DNA of 64,000 bases, taken from NCBI GenBank assembly GCA_910574965.1, contig CAJTDB010000006.1, positions 124,001-188,000 on the forward strand. Direction: 5' to 3'. A program made the translations under genes and the position numbers. This DNA is from Lachnospiraceae bacterium. Lineage in GTDB: Bacteria; Bacillota; Clostridia; Lachnospirales; Lachnospiraceae. Numbering within the stretch: position 1 is the first letter of the stretch; each line of letters opens with the position of its first letter. The notes under the pieces were generated by a model. The model was not told the origin of the DNA, ran no database searches, and was given only the letters and a program-made list of their open reading frames with translations. Below, one piece after another: positions 26,118 to 34,500 of the stretch.

Positions 26118-26912
26118 ATGGCAAAAATTGGTTTTATTGGAATGGGAAATATGGGAACGGCGATCCTGAAAGGAGCTTTGAGAGAATTTCCAAAAGAAGA
26201 TATGGTGTTTTGCGCCAGAACTCTGGAGACAAAGAGGCGGATTTACGAAAAGACCGGTGTGGAATATACAGATTCCAATGCGGAGTGCGCCAACAAGTGC
26301 AAATATCTGATTCTGGCCGTGAAGCCGCAGTTTTATGAAGAGGTACTAAAAGGAATCCGGTATATGCTGACTCCGGAGCATGTGATTCTTTCTCTGGCGC
26401 CGGGCCGTACCATCGACGAATTGAAGATGAATCTGGGAGCGGATAAACGAATCGTTCGGGTGATGCCGAATACGCCGTCTATGATCGGGGAAGGCATGAC
26501 CGGAATTAGCTGCAGAAAAGAAGAATTTTCCGATTTAGAGCTGAATGTAATGGAAAAGCTGTTCGGGGCATGCGGAAAGGCGGAATATGTGGAGGAACGG
26601 CTTATGGACGCAGTGGTCTGTGCGAGCGGAAGCTCTCCGGCCTTTGTGTACATGTTCATTGAGGCATTGGCAGACGGTGCTGTCCGCTGCGGGATGCCGA
26701 GAAAGCAGGCGTACCTCTTTGCGGCCCAGGCAGTAAAAGGGGCGGCGGAAATGGTCCTTAAAACCGGAGAACATCCGGGTGTTTTAAAAGACCAGGTGTG
26801 CAGTCCGGCGGGAACGACGATAGAAGGGGTGGCTGTGTTAGAGGAATACGGCATGAGAAATGCAGTACTGAAAGCTTCAGAGGCAGTTTATAAAAAGTGT
26901 ACAAACATGTAA
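26118..26912 (+). CDS. proC: Pyrroline-5-carboxylate reductase
   Basis: Last step of proline synthesis: NAD(P)H reduction of pyrroline-5-carboxylate. The 264 residues are family length. The Rossmann motif IGFIGMGNMGTAIL is at residues 4-17, LAVKPQFYEEVL follows at about 59-70, RVMPNTPSMIGEG near 115-128, and the C-terminal domain holds the family signature region (VCSPAGTTIEGVAVLEEYG). It lies 70 bp after the hybrid kinase with no clear promoter between, so it may be partly read through from it. A T-tailed hairpin follows the stop. No proA or proB is in the window. Confidence 0.95.
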   Translation: MAKIGFIGMGNMGTAILKGALREFPKEDMVFCARTLETKRRIYEKTGVEYTDSNAECANKCKYLILAVKPQFYEEVLKGIRYMLTPEHVILSLAPGRTIDELKMNLGADKRIVRVMPNTPSMIGEGMTGISCRKEEFSDLELNVMEKLFGACGKAEYVEERLMDAVVCASGSSPAFVYMFIEALADGAVRCGMPRKQAYLFAAQAVKGAAEMVLKTGEHPGVLKDQVCSPAGTTIEGVAVLEEYGMRNAVLKASEAVYKKCTNM

Positions 26913-26919
26913 TGCAAAG

Positions 26920-26955
26920 ACCTTCCTGCTCATAAAATGAGTGGGGAGGTTTTTT
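26920..26955 (+). terminator. T-tailed hairpin that contains the spoIIM-like ribosome site
   Basis: ACCTTCCTGCTCAT (26920-26933) pairs with 26937-26950 over all 14 positions, counting three wobble pairs, around a 3-base loop. Six T follow and the ATG of the next gene comes directly after them. GGGGAGG in the 3' arm is the ribosome site of that gene. The arrangement repeats the one before eno. Confidence 0.65.
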
Positions 26956-27510
26956 ATGAAAGAGACGTTATTTTATAAAAAGAACATCAGTTCCGGAGCT
27001 TGCCTGATCTTGTTTTTTGCAGGGCTTCTGGCGGGAATCCTGTTCGTGCAGACGCTGGATGAATCCGGGTACGGGGGGATTTTCAGCCAATATTTTCTAA
27101 GTCAGTATGCGTCCCTGCGCATTGACTACCGGCGGCTTCTGCGGTATGTAGGAGGATACCGGCTGTCTCAGTATGCCGTTCTGGTCTGCTGTATGATGCT
27201 GCCGGCAGCTCCGATGATTCTGGGAGGACTTTTATTTTTGCTTGGCATGACCTGGGGAACGCTGATCAGCATTTCCACCGTAAGGCTGGGACTCAAAGGC
27301 GTGTTTATCTGTGTAACAGGGATACTGCCTCAGATTTTCTTTTACGTTCCTGCTTTTGGCTGGGTGCTGTTATGGTTCTTTCGGCGGGGGAGCAGCCGGA
27401 AAAAGTATCTGTTTCTTGCGCTGGCCGGTTTTTTCTTTCTTGTGTTCGGGATTGTGACGGAAGTATATTTAAATCCTTTGATCCTTCAGCAGATTTTACG
27501 CAAAATATAA
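26956..27510 (+). CDS. spoIIM: Stage II sporulation protein M-like membrane protein
   Basis: A 184-residue polytopic membrane protein with about five hydrophobic segments: ~14-32 (ACLILFFAGLLAGILFV), ~74-92, ~94-112, ~118-142 and ~150-170. Family features include the small-residue-rich first helix and FICVTGILPQIFFYVPAF, the conserved GxxPQ..FY.P core. In Bacillus, SpoIIM works with SpoIID and SpoIIP to thin septal peptidoglycan and drive engulfment by the mother cell. Neither partner is in the window. The ATG at 26956 is preferred to the GTG five codons earlier, because GGGGAGG stands 6 bases before it. The exact symbol rests on family resemblance. Confidence 0.75.
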   Translation: MKETLFYKKNISSGACLILFFAGLLAGILFVQTLDESGYGGIFSQYFLSQYASLRIDYRRLLRYVGGYRLSQYAVLVCCMMLPAAPMILGGLLFLLGMTWGTLISISTVRLGLKGVFICVTGILPQIFFYVPAFGWVLLWFFRRGSSRKKYLFLALAGFFFLVFGIVTEVYLNPLILQQILRKI

Positions 27511-27519
27511 GAAAAAAGA

Positions 27520-27548
27520 TTGAAATCAAAGAAGTTCTTAGTTATACT
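27520..27548 (+). promoter_or_regulatory. Promoter for xerD
   Basis: TTGAAA and TATACT are 17 bp apart, just after the spoIIM-like stop and 31 bp before the recombinase start. Confidence 0.6.
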
Positions 27549-27579
27549 GTAAGCATGTTTATAGTATGAGGATAAGAGA

Positions 27580-28461
27580 ATGGAAGAGGAAATACGGTAT
27601 TTCATAACATACCTGCAGGAAGTAAAGAGAGCTTCCCGCAATACGGTCATGTCTTATCAGAGCGATCTGGCAAAGATGAGGACCTTTACGGAAGGACAGG
27701 GAGCGCATTCAGCAGGGGCCGTAACAGCGACTATGTTGAATGCCTATGTTCTTTCTCTGGAACGGAGCGGAAAGGCGGCTTCCACCATATCCAGATATAT
27801 TGCGTCCATGAAAGCTTTTTTCGAGTTTCTGGTGCGGAAGAAACGGATCGATGAAGATCCGGCTTTTCATCTGAAAGCACCGAAGGTGGAGAAACATATG
27901 CCGGGGATTCTGACCATTCAGGAGATGGAGCATCTGTTGGATCAGCCCTCTTTGGAGAACCCGAAAGGCTATCGGGACAAGGCCATGTTAGAACTGCTCT
28001 ATGCTACGGGGATGCGGGTCAGTGAGCTTGTAAATCTAAAGGTCGGGGATCTGAATCTGCGTTTTAGCTGGATTGTCTGCCGGGACGGGGAGAAGGAGCG
28101 GATGATTCCTTTCGGATCGAAAGCAGGAACCGCACTGAGGCAGTACATGGAGAAAAGCAGGGAAGCGTTAGTAAAGGGTGAACAGACAGACTGTCTGTTC
28201 CTGAACTGTTCCGGCACGCCCATGAGCAGGCAGGGATTCTGGAAACTTTTAAAGAGCTATGCAAAAAAAGCGGGAATCGAGAAGGACATTACGCCAAGAA
28301 TGTTTCGTCATTCCTGTGCGGCGCATATGGCATCCGGCGGCGCTGGCCTGCATACGATTCAGGAGATTTTAGGACATATGGATTTGACAGCCACGCAGAT
28401 CTATGCCGGCTTTCAGCCGGATACAAAAGCGGAGTACAGTAAGTCTCATCCAAGGGGATAA
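27580..28461 (+). CDS. xerD: Site-specific tyrosine recombinase XerD
   Basis: A 293-residue chromosome-dimer-resolving recombinase, the usual XerC/XerD length. The N-terminal core-binding domain (residues 1-95) includes SRNTVMSYQSDLAKM and ISRYIASMKAFFEFL. In the catalytic domain the active residues are visible: Arg146 in LYATGMRVSELVNL, His and Arg in MFRHSCAAHMA, His in QEILGHMDLTATQIY and the nucleophile Tyr275 in QIYAGF. XerD acts with XerC at the dif site and FtsK. It sits among housekeeping genes with no phage genes or att repeats, which argues against a mobile-element integrase. Confidence 0.9.
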   Translation: MEEEIRYFITYLQEVKRASRNTVMSYQSDLAKMRTFTEGQGAHSAGAVTATMLNAYVLSLERSGKAASTISRYIASMKAFFEFLVRKKRIDEDPAFHLKAPKVEKHMPGILTIQEMEHLLDQPSLENPKGYRDKAMLELLYATGMRVSELVNLKVGDLNLRFSWIVCRDGEKERMIPFGSKAGTALRQYMEKSREALVKGEQTDCLFLNCSGTPMSRQGFWKLLKSYAKKAGIEKDITPRMFRHSCAAHMASGGAGLHTIQEILGHMDLTATQIYAGFQPDTKAEYSKSHPRG

Positions 28462-28486
28462 CAGAAGAAAGGTACAGATCAAAGCA

Positions 28487-29329
28487 ATGAGAGAGATAGA
28501 AGTGAGGCGGATTACCGAGGTGGTGGAGCGTCTTTGCATCGAGGCGAACGAGCATCTGCCGGAAGATGTAAAATGCGCCCTGCGGGACTGCCGTGTACAG
28601 GAAGACGGAGAGATTGCACGAGGGGTTCTGGACAATATCATTGAAAATTTTGAGATTGCGGACAGAGAACAGGTACCGGTCTGCCAGGATACGGGAATGG
28701 CTTGTGTCTTTCTGGAGATTGGACAGGAAGTCCATCTCACAGGAGGAACTCTTACAGAAGCAGTGGATGAAGGAGTCCGCCGGGGATACGAGAAGGGATA
28801 TCTTAGAAAGTCTGTTGTAATGGATCCGGTTCGCCGGGGAAATACCGGGGACAATACACCAGCAGTACTGTATACGGAGATTGTACCAGGCGAGCATGTG
28901 ACCATCACAGTAGGTCCAAAGGGATTTGGAAGTGAGAATATGAGCGCTCTTCGGATGTTTAAACCTTCCGCGGGGCTGCAGGGAATCAAAGACTTTATTC
29001 TGGAGACTGTGGAGGCTGCAGGCCCGAATCCATGTCCGCCCATGGTGGTAGGCGTGGGGATCGGAGGCACTTTTGACAAGGCGGCGCTGCTGGCGAAAAA
29101 GGCGCTTATGCGTCCGTTGGATTCGTCTCATCCGGATCCGTTCTATGCAGATCTGGAGAGAGAGATGCTTCAGAAAATCAATGAGCTGGGCATCGGTCCC
29201 CAGGGATTTGGCGGCCGGACAACGGCTCTTGGAGTGAATATTGAGACGATGCCGACTCATATTGCCGGTATGCCATGTGCGGTTAATATCAGTTGTCATG
29301 TGACCAGACATAAGACGGAGGTGATCTAA
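28487..29329 (+). CDS. Fumarate hydratase (class I, Fe-S), alpha subunit
   Basis: The large subunit of a two-subunit, oxygen-sensitive [4Fe-4S] hydro-lyase that interconverts fumarate and malate. Of 280 residues, the three cluster cysteines are visible: Cys66 in VCQDTGM, Cys183 in NPCPPMVVG and Cys270 in NISCHVTRH. KSVVMDPVRRGNTGDNTPA and VTVGPKGFGSENMSA-type motifs are also present. The frame extends upstream into xerD, but the ATG at 28487 matches the usual N-terminus. The ribosome site is weak (AGAAAGG, 14 bases away). The beta subunit follows one base after the stop. Tartrate dehydratase is closely related and cannot be fully ruled out, though the context gives no tartrate genes. Confidence 0.9.
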   Translation: MREIEVRRITEVVERLCIEANEHLPEDVKCALRDCRVQEDGEIARGVLDNIIENFEIADREQVPVCQDTGMACVFLEIGQEVHLTGGTLTEAVDEGVRRGYEKGYLRKSVVMDPVRRGNTGDNTPAVLYTEIVPGEHVTITVGPKGFGSENMSALRMFKPSAGLQGIKDFILETVEAAGPNPCPPMVVGVGIGGTFDKAALLAKKALMRPLDSSHPDPFYADLEREMLQKINELGIGPQGFGGRTTALGVNIETMPTHIAGMPCAVNISCHVTRHKTEVI

Positions 29330-29330
29330 T

Positions 29331-29888
29331 ATGGTAAGACGTATTACGCTCCCTCTTACGAAGGAGCTGGCAGAGACACTGCATGCAGGAGATACGATCT
29401 GTCTGACCGGGACGATCTATACATCCAGAGATGCGGGGCATAAGCGGATGTGCGAGGCGCTGAACAGAGGGGAAGCACTCCCTTTTAATCCCGAAGATGC
29501 GACGATCTACTATGTAGGTCCGACTCCGGCAAAGCCGGGACAGGTCATCGGCTCAGCAGGTCCGACGACAAGCGGGCGGATGGATGCCTATGCGCCGGCT
29601 TTGATGTCCGCAGGTGTCCGGGGGATGATCGGCAAAGGAGCACGCCTTCCGGAAGTCGTGGAAGCTATGAAAACATACAGCGGCGTATATTTCGGTGCCA
29701 TCGGCGGAGCAGGGGCGCTGCTGGCAAAATGCATCCGCAAGTCGGAACTGATTGCCTATGAAGATCTGGGAGCGGAAGCGCTTCGAAAGCTGTATGTGGA
29801 GGATATGCCTTTAGTTGTTATTATTGACAGCAAAGGAAGAAATCTGTATGAAGAAGGCCGGGCAGCGTATCTGGCCTCAAAGAAATAA
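29331..29888 (+). CDS. Fumarate hydratase (class I, Fe-S), beta subunit
   Basis: The 185-residue small subunit that completes the active site of the preceding gene product. Diagnostic stretches are LTGTIYTSRDAGHKRMCEAL, YYVGPTPAKPGQVIGSAGPT, TSGRMDAYAP and MIGKG. Its ATG is preceded by GGAGGTGAT in the end of the alpha gene, so translation is probably coupled. In this kind of organism the enzyme usually serves reductive or partial citrate-cycle reactions. A bidirectional terminator follows. Confidence 0.92.
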   Translation: MVRRITLPLTKELAETLHAGDTICLTGTIYTSRDAGHKRMCEALNRGEALPFNPEDATIYYVGPTPAKPGQVIGSAGPTTSGRMDAYAPALMSAGVRGMIGKGARLPEVVEAMKTYSGVYFGAIGGAGALLAKCIRKSELIAYEDLGAEALRKLYVEDMPLVVIIDSKGRNLYEEGRAAYLASKK

Positions 29889-29892
29889 AAGG

Positions 29893-29945
29893 AAAAAGAG
29901 CAGCCGGACTGATATGATAACATTCATATCCCGGCTGCTCTTTTT
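29893..29945. terminator. Bidirectional terminator between fumarate hydratase and DAHP synthase genes
   Basis: The outer arms AAAAAGAGCAGCCGG (29893-29907) and 29931-29945 are exact complements. Inside, GATATGA (29911-29917) pairs with TCATATC. A-runs on one side and T-runs on the other make it functional in both directions for the two convergent genes. Confidence 0.9.
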
Positions 29946-29949
29946 AGGT

Positions 29950-30978
29950 TCAGCAGCTTTCTGCGATTTCGTACAACAGACGTTCGGTTTTTTCCCAGCC
30001 AAGGCAGGGGTCTGTGATGGATTTTCCGTAGACCTTGTCCTGGATTTTCTGGCATCCGTCTTCGATATAGCTTTCGATCATCAGGCCCTTGACCAGTTTT
30101 TTTACATCTTCGCTGTAGCGGCGGCTGTTTAGAATCTCTCTGGAAATCCGAATCTGCTCCAGATACTGTTTGTTGGAATTGGAGTGGTTTACATCCACGA
30201 TACAGGCAGGATTTTTCAGTGTGGTCTGGCTGTAGAGCTCACTTAAAAGCTTCAGATCTTCATAGTGATAGTTAGGGAGGACTGCGCCTCTTTTATTTAC
30301 CGCACCCCGAAGAATTGTATGTGCGAGAGGATTCCCCTCTGTCTTCACATCCCATCCCCGGTAAATGAAAGAATGGGCGTGCTGCGCTGCAACGACGGAA
30401 TTGAGCATGACGCTCATATGTCCGCTGGTGGGATTTTTCATACCGGCGGGAACATCAAAGCCGCTGACCGTCATGCGGTGATGCTGGTCCTCTACGGAGC
30501 GTGCGCCCACAGCCACATAGGAGATCAGATCCGCCAGGTACCACCAGTTTTCGGGATAAAGCATCTCATCGGCAGCGGTCAGGCCGGTTTCTTCAATGCT
30601 GCGGATATGGAGCTTTCGGATGGCCACAAGACCTTCCAGAAGGTCCGGTTCTGTCTCCGGGTTGGGCTGATGGACCATGCCTTTGTAGCCTTCTCCGGTA
30701 GTTCTGGGCTTGTTGGTGTAGATTCTGGGAATGATGATGCATTTTTCCCGTATCTTTTCCTGCACGGGGACCAGACGATGGAGATAGTCCATCACAGCGG
30801 TCTCGTTATCGGCAGAACAGGGTCCGACGATAATGAGAAAACGATTGTCTGCTCCGGTGATGACATCTTTGATCTCCTGATCTCTTTTCGCTTTCAGTGC
30901 AGCGCCTTTGGCGGAAAGCGGGTAACTGGTTTTGATTTCTTTTGGAATCGGAAGTTTTCTATTGAATGTGAATCCCAT
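29950..30978 (-). CDS. aroF: 3-deoxy-7-phosphoheptulonate (DAHP) synthase, class I
   Basis: First step of aromatic amino acid synthesis: erythrose-4-phosphate plus phosphoenolpyruvate to DAHP. The 342 residues have the AroFGH-type layout: LIIVGPCSADN near residue 50, IPRIYTNKPRTTGEGYKGM, the VGARSVEDQHHRM motif, KNPTSGHM, DVNHSNSNKQ and a closing GKSITDPCLGWE with the metal-binding Asp and Cys. The ATG at 30978 is chosen over one 17 codons upstream because GGAG is placed correctly for it. No T-box or Trp/Tyr leader is visible. The gene is alone, with its own promoter, and ends at a shared terminator. The symbol aroF is generic; the feedback type (Phe, Tyr or Trp) cannot be assigned. Confidence 0.95.
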   Translation of the reverse strand: MGFTFNRKLPIPKEIKTSYPLSAKGAALKAKRDQEIKDVITGADNRFLIIVGPCSADNETAVMDYLHRLVPVQEKIREKCIIIPRIYTNKPRTTGEGYKGMVHQPNPETEPDLLEGLVAIRKLHIRSIEETGLTAADEMLYPENWWYLADLISYVAVGARSVEDQHHRMTVSGFDVPAGMKNPTSGHMSVMLNSVVAAQHAHSFIYRGWDVKTEGNPLAHTILRGAVNKRGAVLPNYHYEDLKLLSELYSQTTLKNPACIVDVNHSNSNKQYLEQIRISREILNSRRYSEDVKKLVKGLMIESYIEDGCQKIQDKVYGKSITDPCLGWEKTERLLYEIAESC

Positions 30979-31017
30979 GGTGTTCTCCTTTGTCTTGTGC
31001 TTTTTGAAGTCTTTTTC

Positions 31018-31046
31018 AGTATAGTACAAGTTTGTATGATTGTAAA
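31018..31046 (-). promoter_or_regulatory. Promoter of the DAHP synthase gene
   Basis: On the minus strand TTTACA and TATACT are 17 bp apart, about 40 bp before the chosen ATG. The promoter overlaps the alternative upstream start codon, which supports the downstream ATG. Confidence 0.6.
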
Positions 31047-31149
31047 CGGGAATCTAATTGGGAGAAGCGCCCGGCGCAGCCGGAAGAAATCTCCGGCGTC
31101 GTCGGGCTGACAGTGAAATCCGTTCAGTTTGTGTGCTGAATGAAAAGGA

Positions 31150-32667
31150 TTAAGGACGGTGCAGGCTTTTCGGAAGTTTCAGAAACTTCCATACGCCGAA
31201 CAAAAGCAGGATCAGAAAATAAACAACGGCAGCCATACAAATGCTGACGATGAGGCTGAAAAGCTCCATGCCAAAGCGAAGGGCGGGAAAGAGATGTTTT
31301 ATCAGGTCAATACCTCCTATGGACAGAAATAGTGCGGCTAAAGGTTTCAGCACGAGTACATCCAGTCCGATGGTCGGGACAACGTAAGGGGAGACCGCAC
31401 GGATACCCAGAAGACACAGCAGAAGCTGGCTGGCGAGCAGACCCCAGAGGACGCCCTGGATCCCGTATACAGGCACGAAGAACAGGATGAACAGAATCCG
31501 GGTGACAATGGCGGCTAGCTGGTTGAAAAAGGTGACGGAAGTCTTTCCAAGACCATGAAGGATGCTGTTCAGGTTTCCGGTCAGATAAAGGACCGGACAG
31601 ATAAAGGACAAAGTGACAAGAAATTCACCTGCCAGTTGTTCATGAAACAGAATCGTTCCAAGGCTGCTTCCGTAATGAAGGAAAATGCCCATGCAGAGGA
31701 TGCCGATGGTCAGTCCGAACTGAATCGTGTACTCGATGGCAAAGGAGATGCTTCCGGCATTTCCTCTGGCCTGTTCTTCCGAGATGACGGGAAGCAGCAT
31801 AGCGGAGATGGAGGCGGTGACCGCATTGGGGAACATCAGGAAGGACAATGCCATACCAGTGAGGATGCCGTACATACTGAGGGCTTCCGCAGCAGAGAGG
31901 CCGGATTTTCGCAGACCTAAGGGGATGAGCACAGCTTCCACGCACTGCAGGAGTGTGAGGCTTAACCGGCTTCCGGTAAGGGGAAGTGCCATCTGAAGGA
32001 GCCGGCGGCATCGACTGACATAGTCTGCAAAAGAAGTCCGGCCGGCAGAGGAAGCACTCGTAACGGTCAGCATAAAGAGCGCGCTGCCGGCTTCCCCGGC
32101 CAGAAGCCCTAAGACGGCCAGCGCCGGTGTAATCTCTTTTCCCTGGGCTGTATGAATGCTGCAGAGAAGCCATACGGTTCCAATTCGGAGAAACTGCTCC
32201 AGGAGCTGTGCGGCTGCCGGGATGCCGGTCTTTTTTTGCCCCAGATAAGAGCCGGCAAAACAGGCATGAACGGCAGACAGAGGAACTGCGGCAGCCAGAA
32301 TGCGAAGGAGCGGTTCGCAGCGGGGTTCATGAAGCCAGGAACCGGCGATAAAGGCAGACTGGCTCCACAAGACGATTCCGGCTGCTGCGGAGGCCAGAAG
32401 GGACAAAGAAAGTCCGGCGAAGAGCCAGGAGTCTTTTTCTTCTCTGCGGGCAAAAGCGGTGAAGCGGGAGATGGCAGTCTCCATGCCGGAAGTGGTCAGC
32501 GCATGGCATACGGAAAAAACAGGAAAAATCAGTTGATAGATGCCTATTCCTTCCGCACCGAGAGCCTGGGCAAGGAATATCTTATAGAAGAACCCAAGAA
32601 AACGGCTCAGCAGTCCGGCGGCAGTGAGGATCAGGGTCCCTTTGAGAAATATAGAAAACTGTTTCAT
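31150..32667 (-). CDS. SpoVB-like lipid-linked oligosaccharide flippase (MATE/MOP superfamily)
   Basis: A 505-residue polytopic membrane protein with about 14 hydrophobic segments. The N-terminus GLLSRFLGFFYKIFLAQALG followed by GIGIYQLIFPVF is the signature of stage V sporulation protein B and related polysaccharide-biosynthesis exporters. In Bacillus SpoVB is needed for spore cortex and is homologous to MurJ-type lipid II flippases. I start at the ATG at 32667; one 10 codons upstream (32697) is possible, and neither has a strong ribosome site. It is divergent from iscR across a 141-bp gap holding the iscR promoter. The exact substrate (cortex precursor or other lipid-linked sugar) is unknown. 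Confidence 0.85.
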   Translation of the reverse strand: MKQFSIFLKGTLILTAAGLLSRFLGFFYKIFLAQALGAEGIGIYQLIFPVFSVCHALTTSGMETAISRFTAFARREEKDSWLFAGLSLSLLASAAAGIVLWSQSAFIAGSWLHEPRCEPLLRILAAAVPLSAVHACFAGSYLGQKKTGIPAAAQLLEQFLRIGTVWLLCSIHTAQGKEITPALAVLGLLAGEAGSALFMLTVTSASSAGRTSFADYVSRCRRLLQMALPLTGSRLSLTLLQCVEAVLIPLGLRKSGLSAAEALSMYGILTGMALSFLMFPNAVTASISAMLLPVISEEQARGNAGSISFAIEYTIQFGLTIGILCMGIFLHYGSSLGTILFHEQLAGEFLVTLSFICPVLYLTGNLNSILHGLGKTSVTFFNQLAAIVTRILFILFFVPVYGIQGVLWGLLASQLLLCLLGIRAVSPYVVPTIGLDVLVLKPLAALFLSIGGIDLIKHLFPALRFGMELFSLIVSICMAAVVYFLILLLFGVWKFLKLPKSLHRP

Positions 32668-32706
32668 AAAAAACTCTTTTTCTTGCAATATATTCATGGG
32701 GAGTGC

Positions 32707-32735
32707 TTGACAGAACTTCTCTTCGGTGGTATTAT
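32707..32735 (+). promoter_or_regulatory. Strong promoter of the iscR-nifS-nifU-mnmA operon
   Basis: A consensus TTGACA and TATTAT are 17 bp apart, about 75 bp before the iscR start. A long inverted repeat lies just downstream. Confidence 0.75.
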
Positions 32736-32743
32736 CAAAAATG

Positions 32744-32768
32744 AAATCCGAGTAAAACAGTCGGATTT
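32744..32768 (+). promoter_or_regulatory. Rrf2/IscR-type operator
   Basis: AAATCCGA (32744-32751) and TCGGATTT (32761-32768) form a perfect inverted repeat with a 9-base centre, placed at the expected transcription start. Rrf2-family regulators bind imperfect palindromes of this size and AT/CG layout. Binding there would block the operon, giving autorepression by the first gene product. Confidence 0.6.
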
Positions 32769-32808
32769 AAAACAAGACCAGACGAAATACGGTCATCAGG
32801 AGAAAAAT

Positions 32809-33273
32809 ATGAAACTGTCAACAAAAGGCAGATACGGTTTGCGTGCCCTGGTTGATCTGGTGGTGCACAGCGCAGAGGAGCCGGTGTCGATGGCGAGCAT
32901 CGCGGCAAGGCAGCATATATCAGAGAGCTATCTGGAACAGTTGATCGCCAGGCTGAGAAAAGCCGGGCTTGTGAGCAGCGTGCGCGGAGCAGGGGGCGGT
33001 TATATTCCAAGCAAAAAGGCGGAGGAGATTTCTGTGGGCGATGTGCTGCGTGCCCTGGAGGGAAGTCTTGATCTGGTGGACTGTCCGGGACTGGCAGAGG
33101 AGAACGGCTGCGGCGGGGCAGATGTCTGCGTGACCAAGTATGTATGGAAGCGGATCAATGACAGCATCAACCGGGCGGTAGATGAGATAAAGATCAGCGA
33201 TCTGGTGCGGGAGAGTATGGAAGTATCGGAGAAAAACCGGACCCCCGGATCGTGCTGTGAGAAAAAGGAGTAA
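32809..33273 (+). CDS. iscR: Rrf2-family iron-sulfur regulator IscR
   Basis: A 154-residue winged-helix repressor. MKLSTKGRYGLRALVDL at the N-terminus and QHISESYLEQLIARLRKAGL (recognition region) define the Rrf2 family. Three cysteines, Cys92, Cys101 and Cys107 (DCPG...NGCGG...DVC), can bind a [2Fe-2S] cluster as in IscR and rule out the cysteine-responsive CymR branch, which lacks them. The C-terminal tail adds a CC pair. The ATG at 32809 has GGAG before it; the frame is open far upstream through the promoter and is not coding there. It leads the nifS-nifU-mnmA operon and probably represses it when clusters are plentiful. Confidence 0.9.
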   Translation: MKLSTKGRYGLRALVDLVVHSAEEPVSMASIAARQHISESYLEQLIARLRKAGLVSSVRGAGGGYIPSKKAEEISVGDVLRALEGSLDLVDCPGLAEENGCGGADVCVTKYVWKRINDSINRAVDEIKISDLVRESMEVSEKNRTPGSCCEKKE

Positions 33274-33279
33274 TCAGGT

Positions 33280-34467
33280 ATGGGAGAAGAAAAGAGAGTG
33301 ATCTATCTGGACAATGCGGCGACCACCAGGACGGCGCCGGAAGTTGTGGAAGCAATGGTTCCGTATTTCAGTGAATTTTACGGGAATCCATCCAGTGTGT
33401 ATGAATTTTCGCAGAAAAGCAAAGAAGCCATCACACATGCAAGGGAAATCATTGCAAATTCACTGGGAGCAAAGACAGAGGAGATCTATTTTACAGCCGG
33501 CGGAAGTGAGTCGGACAACTGGGCGCTGAAAGCGGCAGCAGAGGCGTACAAAGCAAAGGGAAACCACATTATTACTACAAAGATTGAGCATCACGCGGTA
33601 CTCCATACGGGGGCATGGCTGGAAAAACAGGGATATGAAGTGACGTATCTGGATGTGGATGAGAACGGAACCGTAAAACTGGAGGAATTAAAAAGAGCCA
33701 TTCGTCCTACGACAATTCTAATCAGCATCATGTTCGCCAACAACGAGATCGGGACGATCCAGCCTATCAAGGAGATCGGAGAGACAGCCAGAGCACATGG
33801 CATTTTGTTCCATACGGATGCGGTGCAGGCTTTCGGTCAGCTTCCCATACAGGTGGATGAGCTGAACATTGATCTGCTGAGTTCCAGCGCACATAAGCTG
33901 AATGGGCCGAAGGGGATCGGATTTCTCTATATTCGTAAAGGAGTAAAAATCAGAAGCTTTATCCACGGCGGGGCGCAGGAGCGCAAGCGCCGGGCAGGTA
34001 CGGAAAATGTACCGGGGATCGTCGGATACGGGGCCGCCGTGGAGCGTGCCGTAAGAACCATGAAAGAGCGGACACAGAAGGAACAGGCGCTAAGGGATTA
34101 TCTGATCGACCGGGTACTTCGGGAAGTTCCCTATACCAGGCTTAACGGGCACAGGACCAACCGGCTTCCGAACAATGCCAACTTCAGCTTCCAGTTTATC
34201 GAAGGGGAATCCCTTCTGATTATGCTGGATATGGACGGTATCTGCGGCTCCAGCGGTTCTGCCTGTACATCGGGTTCTCTGGATCCGTCTCATGTGCTCT
34301 TGGCCATTGGACTTCCCCATGAGATTGCCCATGGTTCTCTTCGGCTTACGCTTGGGGAAGAGACGACAAAGGAAGAGCTTGACGAGGTGGTGGAATCCAT
34401 CAAAAAGATCGTGAAAAAACTGCGTGATATGTCGCCTTTGTATGAGGATTATATGCGCAGACAGTAA
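33280..34467 (+). CDS. nifS: Cysteine desulfurase (NifS/IscS type)
   Basis: A PLP enzyme that converts cysteine to alanine and passes on the sulfur. The 395 residues include YLDNAATTRTAPEV at the N-terminus, the GGSESDNWALK and HHAVLHT motifs, the PLP lysine Lys206 in SSSAHKLNGPKGIG, and the persulfide cysteine Cys329 in GSSGSACTSGSLDPSHVL, whose loop is of the long class I type. It sits 6 bp after iscR and before the scaffold NifU and the thiolase MnmA, so it supplies sulfur for both iron-sulfur clusters and tRNA. GGAG precedes the ATG. Confidence 0.95.
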   Translation: MGEEKRVIYLDNAATTRTAPEVVEAMVPYFSEFYGNPSSVYEFSQKSKEAITHAREIIANSLGAKTEEIYFTAGGSESDNWALKAAAEAYKAKGNHIITTKIEHHAVLHTGAWLEKQGYEVTYLDVDENGTVKLEELKRAIRPTTILISIMFANNEIGTIQPIKEIGETARAHGILFHTDAVQAFGQLPIQVDELNIDLLSSSAHKLNGPKGIGFLYIRKGVKIRSFIHGGAQERKRRAGTENVPGIVGYGAAVERAVRTMKERTQKEQALRDYLIDRVLREVPYTRLNGHRTNRLPNNANFSFQFIEGESLLIMLDMDGICGSSGSACTSGSLDPSHVLLAIGLPHEIAHGSLRLTLGEETTKEELDEVVESIKKIVKKLRDMSPLYEDYMRRQ

Positions 34468-34500
34468 AGACAGAAAACCAACAGAAAAGAGGAAAAGGCA

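Noticed and set aside
27580-28461. Tyrosine recombinase as sign of a prophage or integrative element
   Set aside because: Length and motifs are those of XerD, with sporulation and fumarate hydratase genes as neighbours and no att-like repeats or phage genes.
30979-31149. T-box or attenuator leader ahead of the DAHP synthase gene
   Set aside because: No T-box sequence, Trp/Tyr/Phe-rich leader peptide or terminator pair is visible; only a plain promoter is found.
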